From the NCBI GenBank assembly GCA_945872795.1, contig CAMCAZ010000017.1, positions 1-58,746 on the forward strand: 58,746 nucleotides of DNA, given 5' to 3'. The DNA is from Chryseobacterium gleum (lineage in GTDB: Bacteria > Bacteroidota > Bacteroidia > Flavobacteriales_F > PHOS-HE28). Numbering within the stretch: position 1 is the first letter of the stretch; each line of letters begins with the position of its first letter. The notes under the pieces were generated by a model that was not told the DNA's origin, did not search any database, and worked only from the letters and a program-made list of their open reading frames with translations. Shown here in pieces: positions 27,083 to 36,684 of the stretch. The translations under genes were made by a program, and so were the position numbers.

Positions 27083-28332
27083 GGATCATTCTGCTCACCC
27101 AATATTTTCCGCCCGAGGTGGGAGCCCCACAGAACCGCTTGTTCGCCATGGCGAAAGGCCTGCGTTCCAAAGGCGCGGAGCTCACCGTCCTCACGGCCAT
27201 GCCCAATTATCCGGACATGCGCATCCATCCGGAGTACCGGGGTCGTTTCTCCATGCGGGAGCAGATGGACGGGCTGGACGTGCACCGCGTATGGCTCTTC
27301 GTCTCCAAAGGCAGGGGGCTCTTCACGCGGCTGCTGAACTACTTCTCCTTCGTGTTCACCACGCTGGTCTACGGCCTGGTGAAGCTGCGCCGCGCCGATG
27401 TGCTGCTCGTGGAATCGCCGCCGCTGTTCCTGGGGATCACAGCCATGTGGCTCGCACGGGCCAAGGGTGCCAGGCTGGTGTTCAACGTCAGCGACCTGTG
27501 GCCCGAAAGCGCTGTGCAGCTGGGACTGGTGACGAACCGCACCGCCATCGCCCTTAGTGAAGGGCTGGAGATGCGTTGCTACAGGAGCTCGGCGCTCATC
27601 ACGGGCCAGACCCGGGGCATCGTGGACAACATCAAGGGCCGCTGTCCGGACAAGGAGGTGCTGTGGATCCCTAATGGCGTGGACCTTGACCTGATCGAGG
27701 AGGCCGGCACGGTAGGCGATGTGCGCGTGCGGCACGGCATACCACAGGAGGCCTTCGTGTTGGCCTACACCGGCATCATCGGCCATGCACAGGGGCTGGA
27801 GGTGGTGTTGCGCGCCGCCGAAAAGCTGCAGGACCGGAAGGAACTGCTGTTCCTGTTGGTCGGTGATGGGCCGGAGCGCGCAATGTTGATCACCACGGCC
27901 CGGCAGATGGGCCTTGGTAACGTGCGTTTCATCAACCCCATGCCACGCCGCGATGCCTTGGCGCTGGTGGCCGCCTGCGATGGGGTGGTGGTACCGCTGC
28001 GCCGCAACAAGCTCTTCGAAGGCGCCATCCCCAGCAAGATCTTCGAGGCACTGGCATTGGGCAAGCCCCTGTTGCTGGGCGTGGAAGGGGAGGCCGAACT
28101 GCTGTTCATCCAGGAAGGACAGGCGGGGTTGCCCTTCGTGCCCGAGGATGCCGCGGACCTGGAACGCGCTGTGCGCCGCTATTTGGACGACCCGGAGCTG
28201 TGCAGCCTGCATGGCCGCAACGGCGCCCGCTATGTCCGCGAAAGCTTCGACCGTCGCAGGATCACCGAGCAGCTTTGGCAGGGTCTACAGGCGATCACAG
28301 GCAACAGTGAAGAACCTGATGGTCGTCCTTGA
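27079..28332 (+). CDS. WbuB-like family 4 glycosyltransferase
   Basis: 417 residues. GT-B fold: N-terminal ILLTQYFPPEVGAPQNRLFAMAK, the family landmark VFNVSDLWPESAVQLG, and a C-terminal nucleotide-sugar-binding EX7E-type stretch around KIFEALALGKPLLLGVEGEAE. WbuB homologues transfer N-acetyl-L-fucosamine in O-antigen synthesis; the true sugar here is unknown. Overlaps the ligase gene by 4 bases. Confidence 0.88.
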   Translation: MRIILLTQYFPPEVGAPQNRLFAMAKGLRSKGAELTVLTAMPNYPDMRIHPEYRGRFSMREQMDGLDVHRVWLFVSKGRGLFTRLLNYFSFVFTTLVYGLVKLRRADVLLVESPPLFLGITAMWLARAKGARLVFNVSDLWPESAVQLGLVTNRTAIALSEGLEMRCYRSSALITGQTRGIVDNIKGRCPDKEVLWIPNGVDLDLIEEAGTVGDVRVRHGIPQEAFVLAYTGIIGHAQGLEVVLRAAEKLQDRKELLFLLVGDGPERAMLITTARQMGLGNVRFINPMPRRDALALVAACDGVVVPLRRNKLFEGAIPSKIFEALALGKPLLLGVEGEAELLFIQEGQAGLPFVPEDAADLERAVRRYLDDPELCSLHGRNGARYVRESFDRRRITEQLWQGLQAITGNSEEPDGRP

Positions 28333-28404
28333 ACGACGCCGTTCCCGCGCAGTGCAACGCCCCTTGAAGCCTGCCATTTGCGCAGCCGGTATCTTCGGCC
28401 ATCC

Positions 28405-29646
28405 ATGATACCATTCTCGCCACCCCGCATCGATGACCGCACCGTGAAGGCCGTGGAGGAGGCCTTGCGCAGCGGTTGGATCACCACCGGCCCACGCACC
28501 AAGGAGTTCGAGCGGCGGCTGGCGGACTACTGCGGTGTGGACCGCGTGATCGCCCTGAACAGCTGGACGAACGCCTGCGAACTGGTGCTGCGTTGGTTCG
28601 GTGTGGGGCCCGGTGATGAGGTGATCGTTCCCGCCTACACCTATTGCGCCACCGCCAACATCGTGATGCACGTGGGCGCCCGTCCGGTGCTGGTGGATGT
28701 GCTGGACGACTTCACCATGGACCCGAAGGCCCTGCGCAAGGCCATCACACCACGCACCAAGTGCATCATTCCGGTGGACATCGGTGGGCTTCCCGCACAG
28801 ATCGGTGAGATCATGCGCATCGCCGAGGAGTCCTGTGCGCTGTTCACACCAGCGGTGAATCTGCGCGTGGCGGGCAGCAACCCACAAATGCGGCTGGGGC
28901 GGGTACTGGTGATGAGCGATGCGGCACACTCCTTCGGAGCCCGTATCGACGCACGGCCCGTGGGCGCCCAGGCCGACATCACCGGCTTCAGCTTCCATGC
29001 CGTGAAGAACCTGACCACCGCCGAGGGCGGTGCGCTGGCCTTCCACCTGCCCGAGCCATTCGACCATGCCGAGCTCTACGCCTACTTCAACACCATGAGC
29101 CTGCATGGCCAGAGCAAGGACGCCCTTGCCAAGACCCAGCCCGGCGCCTGGCGCTACGACGTGAGCTTCCCAGGATGGAAGTGCAACATGACCGACCTGC
29201 AGGCCGCCATCGGACTGGTGGAACTGGACCGCTACGAGAGCGAGACGCTGCCCCGGCGCAAGGCCATCTGCGAACGATACTCCGCTGCATTGGGCGCCGA
29301 CCCGCGCTTCGTGCTGCCCACTTTTGAGGACCATGAGGAAGGACGCCCTTCCCGGACCTCGAGCTACCACCTGTACATGCTGCGGATCGCATCGGCCACC
29401 GAGCAGCAGCGCGATGCCATCATCACCGCCATCGCCGCACGGGAAGTGAGCGTCAATGTGCACTTCATCCCGCTGCCCATGCTCAGCTTCTACAGGGAGG
29501 CGGGTCACAGGATCGTGGACCACCCGAACGCTTACGCGCAATACAGCCGCGAGATCAGCCTGCCCGTTTACTACGACCTGAGCGATGCGCAGGTGGATGA
29601 GGTGGTCCGGGCCGTGATCGCTGCGGTGGACGAGGTGATGGTGTGA
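28405..29646 (+). CDS. DegT/DnrJ/EryC1/StrS family sugar aminotransferase
   Basis: 413 residues. PLP-dependent fold type I aminotransferase. The PLP-anchoring lysine is K201 in SFHAVKNLTTAEGG; the SDAAHS motif and GWITTGPRTKEFE are also present. It would aminate a 4-keto sugar such as the product of the 4,6-dehydratase at 33549-35429. An insertion of about 25 residues near 141-165 precedes the SDAAHS strand. Next gene overlaps by 4 bases if GTG 29643 is used. Confidence 0.92.
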   Translation: MIPFSPPRIDDRTVKAVEEALRSGWITTGPRTKEFERRLADYCGVDRVIALNSWTNACELVLRWFGVGPGDEVIVPAYTYCATANIVMHVGARPVLVDVLDDFTMDPKALRKAITPRTKCIIPVDIGGLPAQIGEIMRIAEESCALFTPAVNLRVAGSNPQMRLGRVLVMSDAAHSFGARIDARPVGAQADITGFSFHAVKNLTTAEGGALAFHLPEPFDHAELYAYFNTMSLHGQSKDALAKTQPGAWRYDVSFPGWKCNMTDLQAAIGLVELDRYESETLPRRKAICERYSAALGADPRFVLPTFEDHEEGRPSRTSSYHLYMLRIASATEQQRDAIITAIAAREVSVNVHFIPLPMLSFYREAGHRIVDHPNAYAQYSREISLPVYYDLSDAQVDEVVRAVIAAVDEVMV

Positions 29647-29660
29647 TAGGCGCAGGGGCC

Positions 29661-30254
29661 ATGGCGAAGCGTCTGTTCGATATCCTGGGTTCGTTGCTGG
29701 CCGTGCTGCTGTTGTCGCCGGTCCTGGTGGTGATCATCATCGCGGTCTCCTCCGGTTCCCCGGGCGGCCCCTTCTTCCGGCAGGTGCGCGTGGGGCGGGA
29801 GGGACGGCACTTCCGCCTGCTGAAGTTCCGCACCATGCGGCCCGGAAGCGAATCGCAGGGACAGATCACGGTGGGAGCGCGCGACCCGCGGATCACCGGG
29901 GTCGGCCATGTGCTTCGGCGCAGCAAGCTGGATGAGCTCCCGCAACTGCTGAACATCCTGTGGGGCGACATGAGCATCGTGGGGCCGCGGCCGGAGGTCC
30001 CCAAGTACGTGGCCTTGTACACCAACGAACAGAGGGCCGTGCTGGACGTGCGTCCAGGACTGAGCAGCCTGGCCAGCATCGCCTACATCAACGAGAATGA
30101 GATCCTGGGCCGAAGCAGTGATCCGGAACGCACCTACATCGAGGAGTTGATGCCCGCGAAGTTGGCGCTGGACCTCAGGTATGTCCGGGAAAAGAGCCTG
30201 TTGATGGACCTCGCGATCATCGCTGCTACCGTGCGACGGATCCTGGTCGGCTGA
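29661..30254 (+). CDS. Initiating sugar phosphotransferase (PglC/WcaJ family)
   Basis: 197 residues from ATG 29661; GTG 29643 is possible. One N-terminal membrane hairpin (LGSLLAVLLLSPVLVVIIIAV), then GGPFFRQVRVGREGRHFRLLKFRTM and the catalytic block RRSKLDELPQLLNILWGDMSIVGPRPE. It transfers a sugar-1-phosphate to undecaprenyl phosphate, starting the glycan. Its small size is PglC-like. Last gene of the polysaccharide run. Confidence 0.93.
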   Translation: MAKRLFDILGSLLAVLLLSPVLVVIIIAVSSGSPGGPFFRQVRVGREGRHFRLLKFRTMRPGSESQGQITVGARDPRITGVGHVLRRSKLDELPQLLNILWGDMSIVGPRPEVPKYVALYTNEQRAVLDVRPGLSSLASIAYINENEILGRSSDPERTYIEELMPAKLALDLRYVREKSLLMDLAIIAATVRRILVG

Positions 30255-30305
30255 TCGATGGCGAAGGACGGAAGGGGAGGGATGATCGCCTACTACGCCT
30301 GACGC

Positions 30306-31208
30306 TCAGGGCTGGTCATCCGGACTTTCGGCACTGCCGAGCAGGGCCCGCAGTCCTTCCAGGTCCGCTGCGCGTTCGCTGTCGCCCTGCTTCTCGTAGC
30401 TGTTCGCCAGGTTGTTCAATTGCCTCCGCACGATCTCCAGGTTGGTGCAGGGCGCGAAGAACGAGGGCCGTGGATCGATCTTCAACTTCTCCAGGAACTC
30501 GATGATCTCATTTCGACCGAGTATATCGCCGGCGCTGAAGGCGTTCACGTAGAACAGCACATTGTCCGCCGCTCCATCACCATGCTCCGAACCGCCCATG
30601 CTGTCCTCATCGAGGTAGGCCAGCACGAAGTGGTTCGGCAGGTTCACGCCGTGGAGCGGCAATCCCAGGTCCTCGGCGATCACCTGGTAGATGATGGCCA
30701 GCGACAGGGGATTGCCCTTGCGCGTATCGAGAACCTCGTTGATGTAGCTGTTCTGTGGCGCGTGATAACTGCGCTTGTTGCCGTGGAAGCCATGCACCTG
30801 GAAGAAGATGTGGTTGAACACCCGCACCTTCTCGAACGCGGTGAGATGGTCGTTCAGCTCCAGCCAGATATCCTGACGGATGGCGGCCAGCCGGGCCTTC
30901 ACCTTCAGCTCATCCATCTCGGGATAACGGTACCGGCTGATGATGAGCGCCCCCTCCAGCAGGTCCTCACATCCACCTTCCCGCCAGGCGATCAGGCGGT
31001 CGCGAACAGAGGCCAGATGAATGGTGTGCAGGATATCCTCGATGCGGTCGCGGAACAGGTCACCGAGGTCATCCACCTCCCACGCCTGCTCCAGCACGGG
31101 CACCACGGGCACACCCAGCGCCACGATGCGGTTACGCACATGCAGGTAGATCCCTTCGTCGGGATCATCGATCAAGGTGATGAGGGCACGGATCTCGGTC
31201 TCGCTCAT
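30306..31208 (-). CDS. SirB1/transglutaminase-like protein
   Basis: 300 residues. HEAT-like helices at the N-terminus (IDDPDEGIYLHVRNRIVALG) precede a SirB1/transglutaminase-like domain with GNPLSLAIIYQVIAEDLGLPLHGVNLPNHFVLAY and a C-terminal TPR-like helical pair (LEIVRRQLNNLANSYEKQGD). The catalytic Cys of true transglutaminases is not evident in this segment. The role is unknown; cytosolic. Converges with the glycan operon. Confidence 0.78.
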   Translation of the reverse strand: MSETEIRALITLIDDPDEGIYLHVRNRIVALGVPVVPVLEQAWEVDDLGDLFRDRIEDILHTIHLASVRDRLIAWREGGCEDLLEGALIISRYRYPEMDELKVKARLAAIRQDIWLELNDHLTAFEKVRVFNHIFFQVHGFHGNKRSYHAPQNSYINEVLDTRKGNPLSLAIIYQVIAEDLGLPLHGVNLPNHFVLAYLDEDSMGGSEHGDGAADNVLFYVNAFSAGDILGRNEIIEFLEKLKIDPRPSFFAPCTNLEIVRRQLNNLANSYEKQGDSERAADLEGLRALLGSAESPDDQP

Positions 31209-31471
31209 GGCCTGAACTTCCTCATGGGTGCAGCATGATGGCGAAACTAGACCGGCGCGGAGGGGAAGCCCGGCGCCCCTCGGCCGATGTTTCCACCATC
31301 GGCCTGTTGAAGGTACGCAGCGGACGGGGCTGGTCGACGATCGATCTGCGCAGCATCCACACCGCCAGCTGGAACGAGAGCATCAGTACCGTTGAACGGG
31401 AGGGACGTACGCCTGCTGTTGGCAGCATCCCCGTGAAGCAGTCCGACCCGAAGGCCAGGTGAGCACGGCTC

Positions 31472-32371
31472 TTAGAGCGTGGCCCGCTCCAGCACTTCCG
31501 CGATCATGCGGTCTATGTCACCCTCATGGTCCTTGTGGTATTCCTTACGGAGGCGGTTGGCCACGACGAGGCAGACGGAGGCGGTGCGGTGGCCGAGCAT
31601 ACCACCGAGACCGAATAGCGCGCTGGTCTCCATCTCGTAGTTGGTGATGCGCAGCCCTTCGTGCGAAAAGGCCGTAAAGCGTTCGTTGAGTCCGTCGACG
31701 GCGGGCACCAGGCGCAGTTGGCGGCCTTGTGGGCCGTAGAAGCCACCGGCCGTTAGCGTGATGCCCACGGTGTTGTCATGCCCAAGCAGTTCCAACAACG
31801 CTTTGTCGCCCTGGGCCACATAGGGCAACGGCAGGTTATCGGGCCATTCGGTCTGTTCAAGCAGGTCGTTCAGCATACGGTTCTCACGGTCGGTAGGCTC
31901 GCAGGCATAGTAGTGCATCACGTTGTCCAGGCCCACGGCGAAGGCGCTTACCACCACACTACCCACTTGGATATCCTCCTGCATGGCGCCGCAGGTGCCC
32001 AAACGAATGATGCGCAGCGGCCGTTGCTCTTTGCGCGGTGTGCGGGCCACCAGGTCGATGTTGGCCAGGGCATCCAGTTCGCTCAGGACGATGTCGATAT
32101 TATCCGTGCCAATGCCCGTGCTTAGTGCGGTGACATGGGTGCCATTGTACACACCGGTGTGGGCAATGAACTCGCGGTTCTGGGTCCGGTGTTCGATGCG
32201 CTCGAAGTTGCGGCTCACGCGTTCCACACGACCGGGGTCGCCCACCACAAAGACAACATCGCCCAGTTGTTCGGGACGCATGGCTAGGTGGTAGATGGAC
32301 CCATCCGGATTGATGACCAATTCACTGGTATCGAGGAAGGTGCCGGGTTCGGTGAGGATGATGGGGTTCAT
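31472..32371 (-). CDS. Nucleoside phosphorylase (uridine-phosphorylase-like)
   Basis: 299 residues. Phosphorylase fold with GDPGRVERV (phosphate binding), TGIGTDN, RLGTCGAMQ, and the nucleoside site TNYEMETSALFGLGGMLGH. It probably performs phosphorolysis of a pyrimidine nucleoside for salvage. The 263 bases upstream of it to 31209 hold no convincing gene. Downstream of its start is the 72-bp repeat at 32383. Confidence 0.88.
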   Translation of the reverse strand: MNPIILTEPGTFLDTSELVINPDGSIYHLAMRPEQLGDVVFVVGDPGRVERVSRNFERIEHRTQNREFIAHTGVYNGTHVTALSTGIGTDNIDIVLSELDALANIDLVARTPRKEQRPLRIIRLGTCGAMQEDIQVGSVVVSAFAVGLDNVMHYYACEPTDRENRMLNDLLEQTEWPDNLPLPYVAQGDKALLELLGHDNTVGITLTAGGFYGPQGRQLRLVPAVDGLNERFTAFSHEGLRITNYEMETSALFGLGGMLGHRTASVCLVVANRLRKEYHKDHEGDIDRMIAEVLERATL

Positions 32372-32382
32372 GGGTGCAAAGG

Positions 32383-32526
32383 AAAGCGCTGCTGGCCTAT
32401 TGCTTTGCCTGCTGGCCAGTTGTTCTGGGCCTCGGCGTGGCGTTTGGTCCAGGGAAAGGGCTGCTGGCCTATTTCCTTTGGCTGCTGGCCAGTTGTACTA
32501 GCCTTCGGTGTGGCGCTGGGTCCAAC
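32383..32526. repeat. 72-bp direct repeat, two copies
   Basis: Unit 1 is 32383-32454 and unit 2 is 32455-32526; they share GCTGCTGGCCTATT, GCTGGCCAGTTGT, CTCGGCGTGGC/CTTCGGTGTGGC and TGGTCCA/GGGTCCA blocks. The next bases restart AAAGG. The unit length is a multiple of three, so frames run through it, but none is protein-like. It lies between the phosphorylase and the 32-residue lipoprotein gene. Confidence 0.75.
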
Positions 32527-32533
32527 AAAGGAA

Positions 32534-32632
32534 CTACTGTTGTGCGAAGACCTTTTGTAGAATGGACTGCAGTTCCTGGGGTGAACAGGCTGTGAAGAGC
32601 ACGAGAACGACAAGAAGGTGCAGGTGCTTCAT
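32534..32632 (-). CDS. Very short lipoprotein, probably truncated
   Basis: 32 residues: signal peptide with lipobox LFTAC (MKHLHLLVVLVLFTAC) and a short tail SPQELQSILQKVFAQQ. The ATG overlaps the stop of the thioesterase gene (ATGA), implying translational coupling. The stop is only 7 bases from the 72-bp repeat, so a longer lipoprotein may have been cut by repeat insertion. It is too short to be found by many gene callers. Confidence 0.5.
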   Translation of the reverse strand: MKHLHLLVVLVLFTACSPQELQSILQKVFAQQ

Positions 32633-33045
32633 GCGGGCAGCAGCAGCTGTTCCAGCGCCGAGCGCCAGGGTTCGGGGAGGGGTACGGAGCAGGCTTTCCG
32701 GTAATTGAAGCACACCATCACACTGCGTCCTTCGGCACAGACCACGGCGCTGCCACCGTCAATACGCCGGATCGCATAACGCAGATCGAAGCTCTTGGTC
32801 CCGATCGCACTGCACCACGCGTCCGCCTCGAGGGCATCGTGCAGCCTCACCGGAACACGGTAGTCCACTTCATTGCGGGCCAGGATCAGGCCTTGTTCGG
32901 TCCAATCGTGGCCCCGGGGAATGAAGCGATCATGAAAGGCCATGCGGGCCAGTTCGAACCAATGCAGGTAGACCCCATTGTGCACGTGGTGGGCCATGTC
33001 CACATCGGCAAAACGGATCTGAATGGGAATGGTGATGGACTTCAT
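32629..33045 (-). CDS. Acyl-CoA thioesterase (hotdog fold)
   Basis: 138 residues. 4HBT/YbgC-type hotdog thioesterase with FADVDMAHHVHNGVYLHWFE (active-site Asp in DVD and following His). Hydrolyses an acyl-CoA or acyl-ACP; substrate unknown. A stable hairpin at 33066-33100 precedes it. Translationally coupled to the small lipoprotein gene downstream. Confidence 0.88.
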   Translation of the reverse strand: MKSITIPIQIRFADVDMAHHVHNGVYLHWFELARMAFHDRFIPRGHDWTEQGLILARNEVDYRVPVRLHDALEADAWCSAIGTKSFDLRYAIRRIDGGSAVVCAEGRSVMVCFNYRKACSVPLPEPWRSALEQLLLPA

Positions 33046-33065
33046 GAGTCGGTAATGCCTATGCA

Positions 33066-33100
33066 ACTGTATAGTCGACCCACCGGGTCGACGGTACAGT
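33066..33100. other. Stable hairpin between two minus-strand genes
   Basis: ACTGTA/TACAGT outer stem and GTCGACCC/GGGTCGAC inner 8-bp stem around ACC, with a two-base internal mismatch. No T-run follows on the minus strand, so it may be a leader structure or a weak terminator. Confidence 0.45.
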
Positions 33101-33118
33101 ACCATAAATGATGGTCTA

Positions 33119-33520
33119 CTATGTAATGGGGTTCAGCATCACACTGAACACGGTGATGCTGTTGGGGTCGCGGTCGTAGAACAACTTGTCCAAGGCCTCC
33201 AGCACGTTCTTGGCGCGGAAGTAGGATGTCTGGAGGTTGTTGTCGCCCCGGGCACTCCACTGGATGGTGTAGCTACTGGTGCGCTCCTTGTAGGTCTTCA
33301 CATACTCCAGCATGCTGCGCAAGGCCTCCAATTTGTCCACGCCTTCGGTGGCATGGAAGAGGAAGCTCTGGTTGTGCCGCGGATTGAGGGTGATGATGTA
33401 GAGCTTGGTTCGCTGCCCATCCTCATCGAAATTGAACATCAGGCTGTCCTGGCCCATGCCGATGTAAGCCCCGATCTCCTTCTGCAGGCGGGCGATCTCC
33501 AGATTCCTGTCCTTGGTCAT
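33119..33520 (-). CDS. Conserved hypothetical protein
   Basis: 133 residues from ATG 33520 (MTKDRNLEIARLQKEIGAY). Mixed alpha/beta sequence with KLYIITLNPRHNQSFLFHATE and SARGDNNLQTSYFRAKN; no known catalytic motif, signal or membrane helix. Probably cytosolic. A similar gene occurs in Bacteroidota, but I cannot assign a function. Upstream is the dehydratase gene on the same strand, 28 bases away. Confidence 0.6.
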   Translation of the reverse strand: MTKDRNLEIARLQKEIGAYIGMGQDSLMFNFDEDGQRTKLYIITLNPRHNQSFLFHATEGVDKLEALRSMLEYVKTYKERTSSYTIQWSARGDNNLQTSYFRAKNVLEALDKLFYDRDPNSITVFSVMLNPIT

Positions 33521-33548
33521 GTGCGCTGATCCCCGCCAGAGCCCCGCT

Positions 33549-35429
33549 TCAAGGCTTTCCGGAGGGAGGGTCAAAGCTACTGAACACCGAATTATGGCTC
33601 CGGTATTCGGGCACCAGCTGTTTCATGCGGTGCACCAGTGCGGTCTCATCCGCGCCGGCCAATTCCTGTTCCACCTGCGCGGTGAACCGCTGCACCTCCT
33701 CGCGGGAGGCCGAGCGCACCTGGCCGATGAGTATCCGCGGATGGTGCGTGGGCAGGGTGTTCTCGCTGGTCGCCAGCAGTTCCTCGTAGAGCTTTTCACC
33801 AGGGCGCAAGCCCGTGTAGGTGATGGCGATGTCCTTCCCGGGTTCGAGGCCGCTGAGCCGGATCATCTTCTCGGCGAGGTCCGCGATGCGCACCGGTGCC
33901 CCCATGTTGAACACGTAGATCTCTCCGCCGTTGCCCATGGCGGCCGCTTCCAACACTAGGCGGCAGGCCTCCGGGATGGTCATGAAGAAACGCGTCACCT
34001 CCGGATGCGTCACGGTCACCGGTCCACCGGCCTCGATCTGCCTGCGGAACAGGGGGATCACCGACCCACTGGAGCCGAGCACGTTGCCGAAGCGTGTGGT
34101 GATGAACTGGGTCCTGCAACTGCTGTCCGTGGTGCTCACGACCATCTCTGCGATGCGCTTCGATGCGCCCATCACGCTGGTGGGGTTCACGGCCTTGTCC
34201 GTGCTGATCAGGATGAACTTCTCGACCCCTGCGGCGCAGGCCAGCTCGGCCATGTTGCGCGTGCCCAGCACGTTGGTGGCGATGGCCTCGCACGGCTGCG
34301 CCTCCATCATCGGCACATGTTTGTAGGCGGCCGCGTGCAGGATCACCTCGGGCCGGTGGGTGCCGATCAGCCGTTCCATGACAGTGCGGTCGCGCACATC
34401 GCCCAGAGCCACGACCAGTCCGGTGGTCGGACCTTTCGAGCGAAGCTCCATCTCCACATCGTACAGGCCGGATTCCGCCACATCCACCAGCACCAGCGAA
34501 CGCGTGCCCAGCGCGGACAGTTGGCGCACCAGTTCACTGCCGATGGAACCGGCGGCACCGGTCACCATCACGCGCTTGTCGGCGAAAAGCCCCCGCACCG
34601 CTGCGGCATCCAGGTGGATCACCGGGCGGCCCAGCAGGTCCTCGATGCGCACCTCCTGGATCTGACCTGCGCTGAGCTGGCCATTGATCCAATCCTGCAC
34701 CGGTGGGATGGTAAGCACCTTCACCTGGGCCGCCATGCAGGCATCGACCACGCGACGCCGGTTCTCCGGATCGGGGTTGGCGATGGCGATGATCACCTGG
34801 TCGATGGCCCCGGCGGCTAGCAGCGTGGGCAACCGGTCGGTGTGGTGCACCACGGCACCTTCAAGGCTCCGTCCGGCTCGCCGGACATCATCGTCCAAGA
34901 AGGCGACCACATCGTACTTCACGTCACCCGCTCGCTCCAGCGTGCGTTTGGTGATCAAGCCCGCCTCACCGGCACCGTGGATCAGCACGCGCACCACGTC
35001 CTTGCCCGAGCCGCGCTGCCTCAGATAGCGCAGCTTGAAGGCGATGCGCACCGCGATCAACAGCATGGCGGTGGTGAGGAAATCGATGATGATGACCGCC
35101 CGGGGCAGCACGTAGAGACCGTCCACGAAATAGAAGCGCAGCGCGCTGGCCACCCCCAGGGCCACCGAGCCGCCCAGCGCGGTCAGGAACAGCAGCCGGG
35201 CATCATCGGTGTTGGTGTGCCGCACCATCACGCGGTGAGTACCGGTGATCAGGAAGGAGGCGAGACGGATGGCCAGAAAGAGCGGCAGAACGGGCAGCAG
35301 CAGGTCCACCTCGTGCTGCGGCACCTGGAAGTTGAAGCGCAGCAGGTATGCCACCGCAAGTGCCGCAAGACAGAGCAGCAGATCGATGAGAAGCACACCC
35401 CAGCGGGGGAACAGACCTTGGCCGACCAT
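33549..35429 (-). CDS. Membrane-bound nucleotide-sugar 4,6-dehydratase (CapD/WbpM/PglF-like)
   Basis: 626 residues. Four N-terminal membrane helices (residues 1-130), a first Rossmann-like region (VLIHGAGEAGLITKRTL), then the catalytic SDR domain with NAD motif VTGAAGSIGSELVRQL, the catalytic segment STDKAVNPTSVMGASKRIAEM (modified YxxxK, Met in place of Tyr as in FlaA1/WbpM) and FGNVLGSSGSVIPLF. It makes a 4-keto-6-deoxy sugar, the likely substrate of the DegT enzyme. ATG 35429 was preferred over 35438. Confidence 0.93.
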   Translation of the reverse strand: MVGQGLFPRWGVLLIDLLLCLAALAVAYLLRFNFQVPQHEVDLLLPVLPLFLAIRLASFLITGTHRVMVRHTNTDDARLLFLTALGGSVALGVASALRFYFVDGLYVLPRAVIIIDFLTTAMLLIAVRIAFKLRYLRQRGSGKDVVRVLIHGAGEAGLITKRTLERAGDVKYDVVAFLDDDVRRAGRSLEGAVVHHTDRLPTLLAAGAIDQVIIAIANPDPENRRRVVDACMAAQVKVLTIPPVQDWINGQLSAGQIQEVRIEDLLGRPVIHLDAAAVRGLFADKRVMVTGAAGSIGSELVRQLSALGTRSLVLVDVAESGLYDVEMELRSKGPTTGLVVALGDVRDRTVMERLIGTHRPEVILHAAAYKHVPMMEAQPCEAIATNVLGTRNMAELACAAGVEKFILISTDKAVNPTSVMGASKRIAEMVVSTTDSSCRTQFITTRFGNVLGSSGSVIPLFRRQIEAGGPVTVTHPEVTRFFMTIPEACRLVLEAAAMGNGGEIYVFNMGAPVRIADLAEKMIRLSGLEPGKDIAITYTGLRPGEKLYEELLATSENTLPTHHPRILIGQVRSASREEVQRFTAQVEQELAGADETALVHRMKQLVPEYRSHNSVFSSFDPPSGKP

Positions 35430-35685
35430 GTGGGGCAAAGGTGTGAACTAAGAAGCGCCGGTGAACATGCCAATGCCGCAGAGTGGCATCATGATGTGTT
35501 GAATGCCTCGACCTGTGGATCGGCCACCGGTACTCCTGATGCATGATCGGAATGCTGCAGGAATGAAGAGGTCCGACCCCGAATACGCCTCCGATGAACG
35601 AAAGGAGGGCCCATCGTTGGCACTTCCGGGCATCCTTTTCGGATCACCCGCGTCTTCTTTCGCATCTTCGCCCCAACTTCAGACC

Positions 35686-36684
35686 ATGCCTACTTCTCTC
35701 GTCACAGGCGGTGCCGGCTTCATCGGAGCGCATCTCGTCAAGGAGCTTCTGGACATGGGCCACACCGTGGTGGCCCTGGACGACCTGAGCGGTGGCTTTG
35801 CGGACCAGGTGGACCCGCGCGCCACCTTCGTGCAAGGGTCGATCAATGACCATGAGCTGGTGGACCGCCTCTTTGACACGCATCGCTTCACCTATGTGTA
35901 TCACCTGGCCGCATACGCTGCGGAAGGGCTCAGCCATTTCATCCGGCGCTTCAATTACCAGAACAACCTCATCGGCAGCATCAACCTGATCAATGCCTCG
36001 GTGAGGCATGAGGTGAAGTGTTTCGTGTTCACCAGTTCCATCGCCACCTATGGCTCGCTGACACCGCCCATGCGTGAGGACATGCGTCCCGTTCCCGAGG
36101 ACCCATACGGAGTGGCCAAACTTGCGGTGGAGATGGACCTGCATGCCGCACGTCACATGTTCGGATTGAACTATGTGGTCTTCCGTCCGCACAATGTCTA
36201 TGGCGAATACCAGAACCTGGGTGACCGCTACCGCAATGTGGTCGGCATCTTCATGAACCAGTTGATGCAGGGACTTCCGCTCACCGTGTTCGGTGATGGT
36301 GAACAGCAGCGTGCATTCACCTATGTGGGGGACATCACCCCGATCCTTGCCCGGTCGGCGAGCACCCCTGAAGCCTATGGCGAGGTGTTCAATGTGGGTG
36401 CCGATCGCCCGTACTCGGTCAATGAACTGGCCGTGGCGGTACAGTCGGCCATGGGGATCACCGGAGAGCTGAAGCACCTCGAGGCGCGCAACGAAGTCGT
36501 GTTCGCCTTCAGCGACCACAGCAAGGTGGCCCGTGTTTTCGGTGAACAGCGCGAGACCACCCTGGAGGAGGGGCTGGCGCGCATGACGCCCTGGGCCCTT
36601 GCCACCGGTGCCCGTGCGAGCACGGCGTTCGGCAACATCGAGATCGAACGGGGACTGCCCAAGAGCTGGAAGCAGGAGGCATGA
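35686..36684 (+). CDS. NAD-dependent epimerase (GalE-like)
   Basis: 332 residues. Extended SDR with TGGAGFIGAHLVKELLD for NAD and the YxxxK motif in DPYGVAKLAVEMDL; FTSSIATYG supplies the catalytic Ser/Thr. Probably epimerises or reduces a UDP- or dTDP-sugar. The ATG at 35686 gives the canonical start. The 256 bases before it hold no gene. Overlaps the methyltransferase gene (ATGA). Confidence 0.9.
   Translation: MPTSLVTGGAGFIGAHLVKELLDMGHTVVALDDLSGGFADQVDPRATFVQGSINDHELVDRLFDTHRFTYVYHLAAYAAEGLSHFIRRFNYQNNLIGSINLINASVRHEVKCFVFTSSIATYGSLTPPMREDMRPVPEDPYGVAKLAVEMDLHAARHMFGLNYVVFRPHNVYGEYQNLGDRYRNVVGIFMNQLMQGLPLTVFGDGEQQRAFTYVGDITPILARSASTPEAYGEVFNVGADRPYSVNELAVAVQSAMGITGELKHLEARNEVVFAFSDHSKVARVFGEQRETTLEEGLARMTPWALATGARASTAFGNIEIERGLPKSWKQEA

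Noticed and set aside
31235-31462. 75-residue plus-strand frame, with a 68-residue minus-strand frame opposite
   Set aside because: Neither shows a domain, signal or coupling; the gap is 263 bases and may be noncoding.
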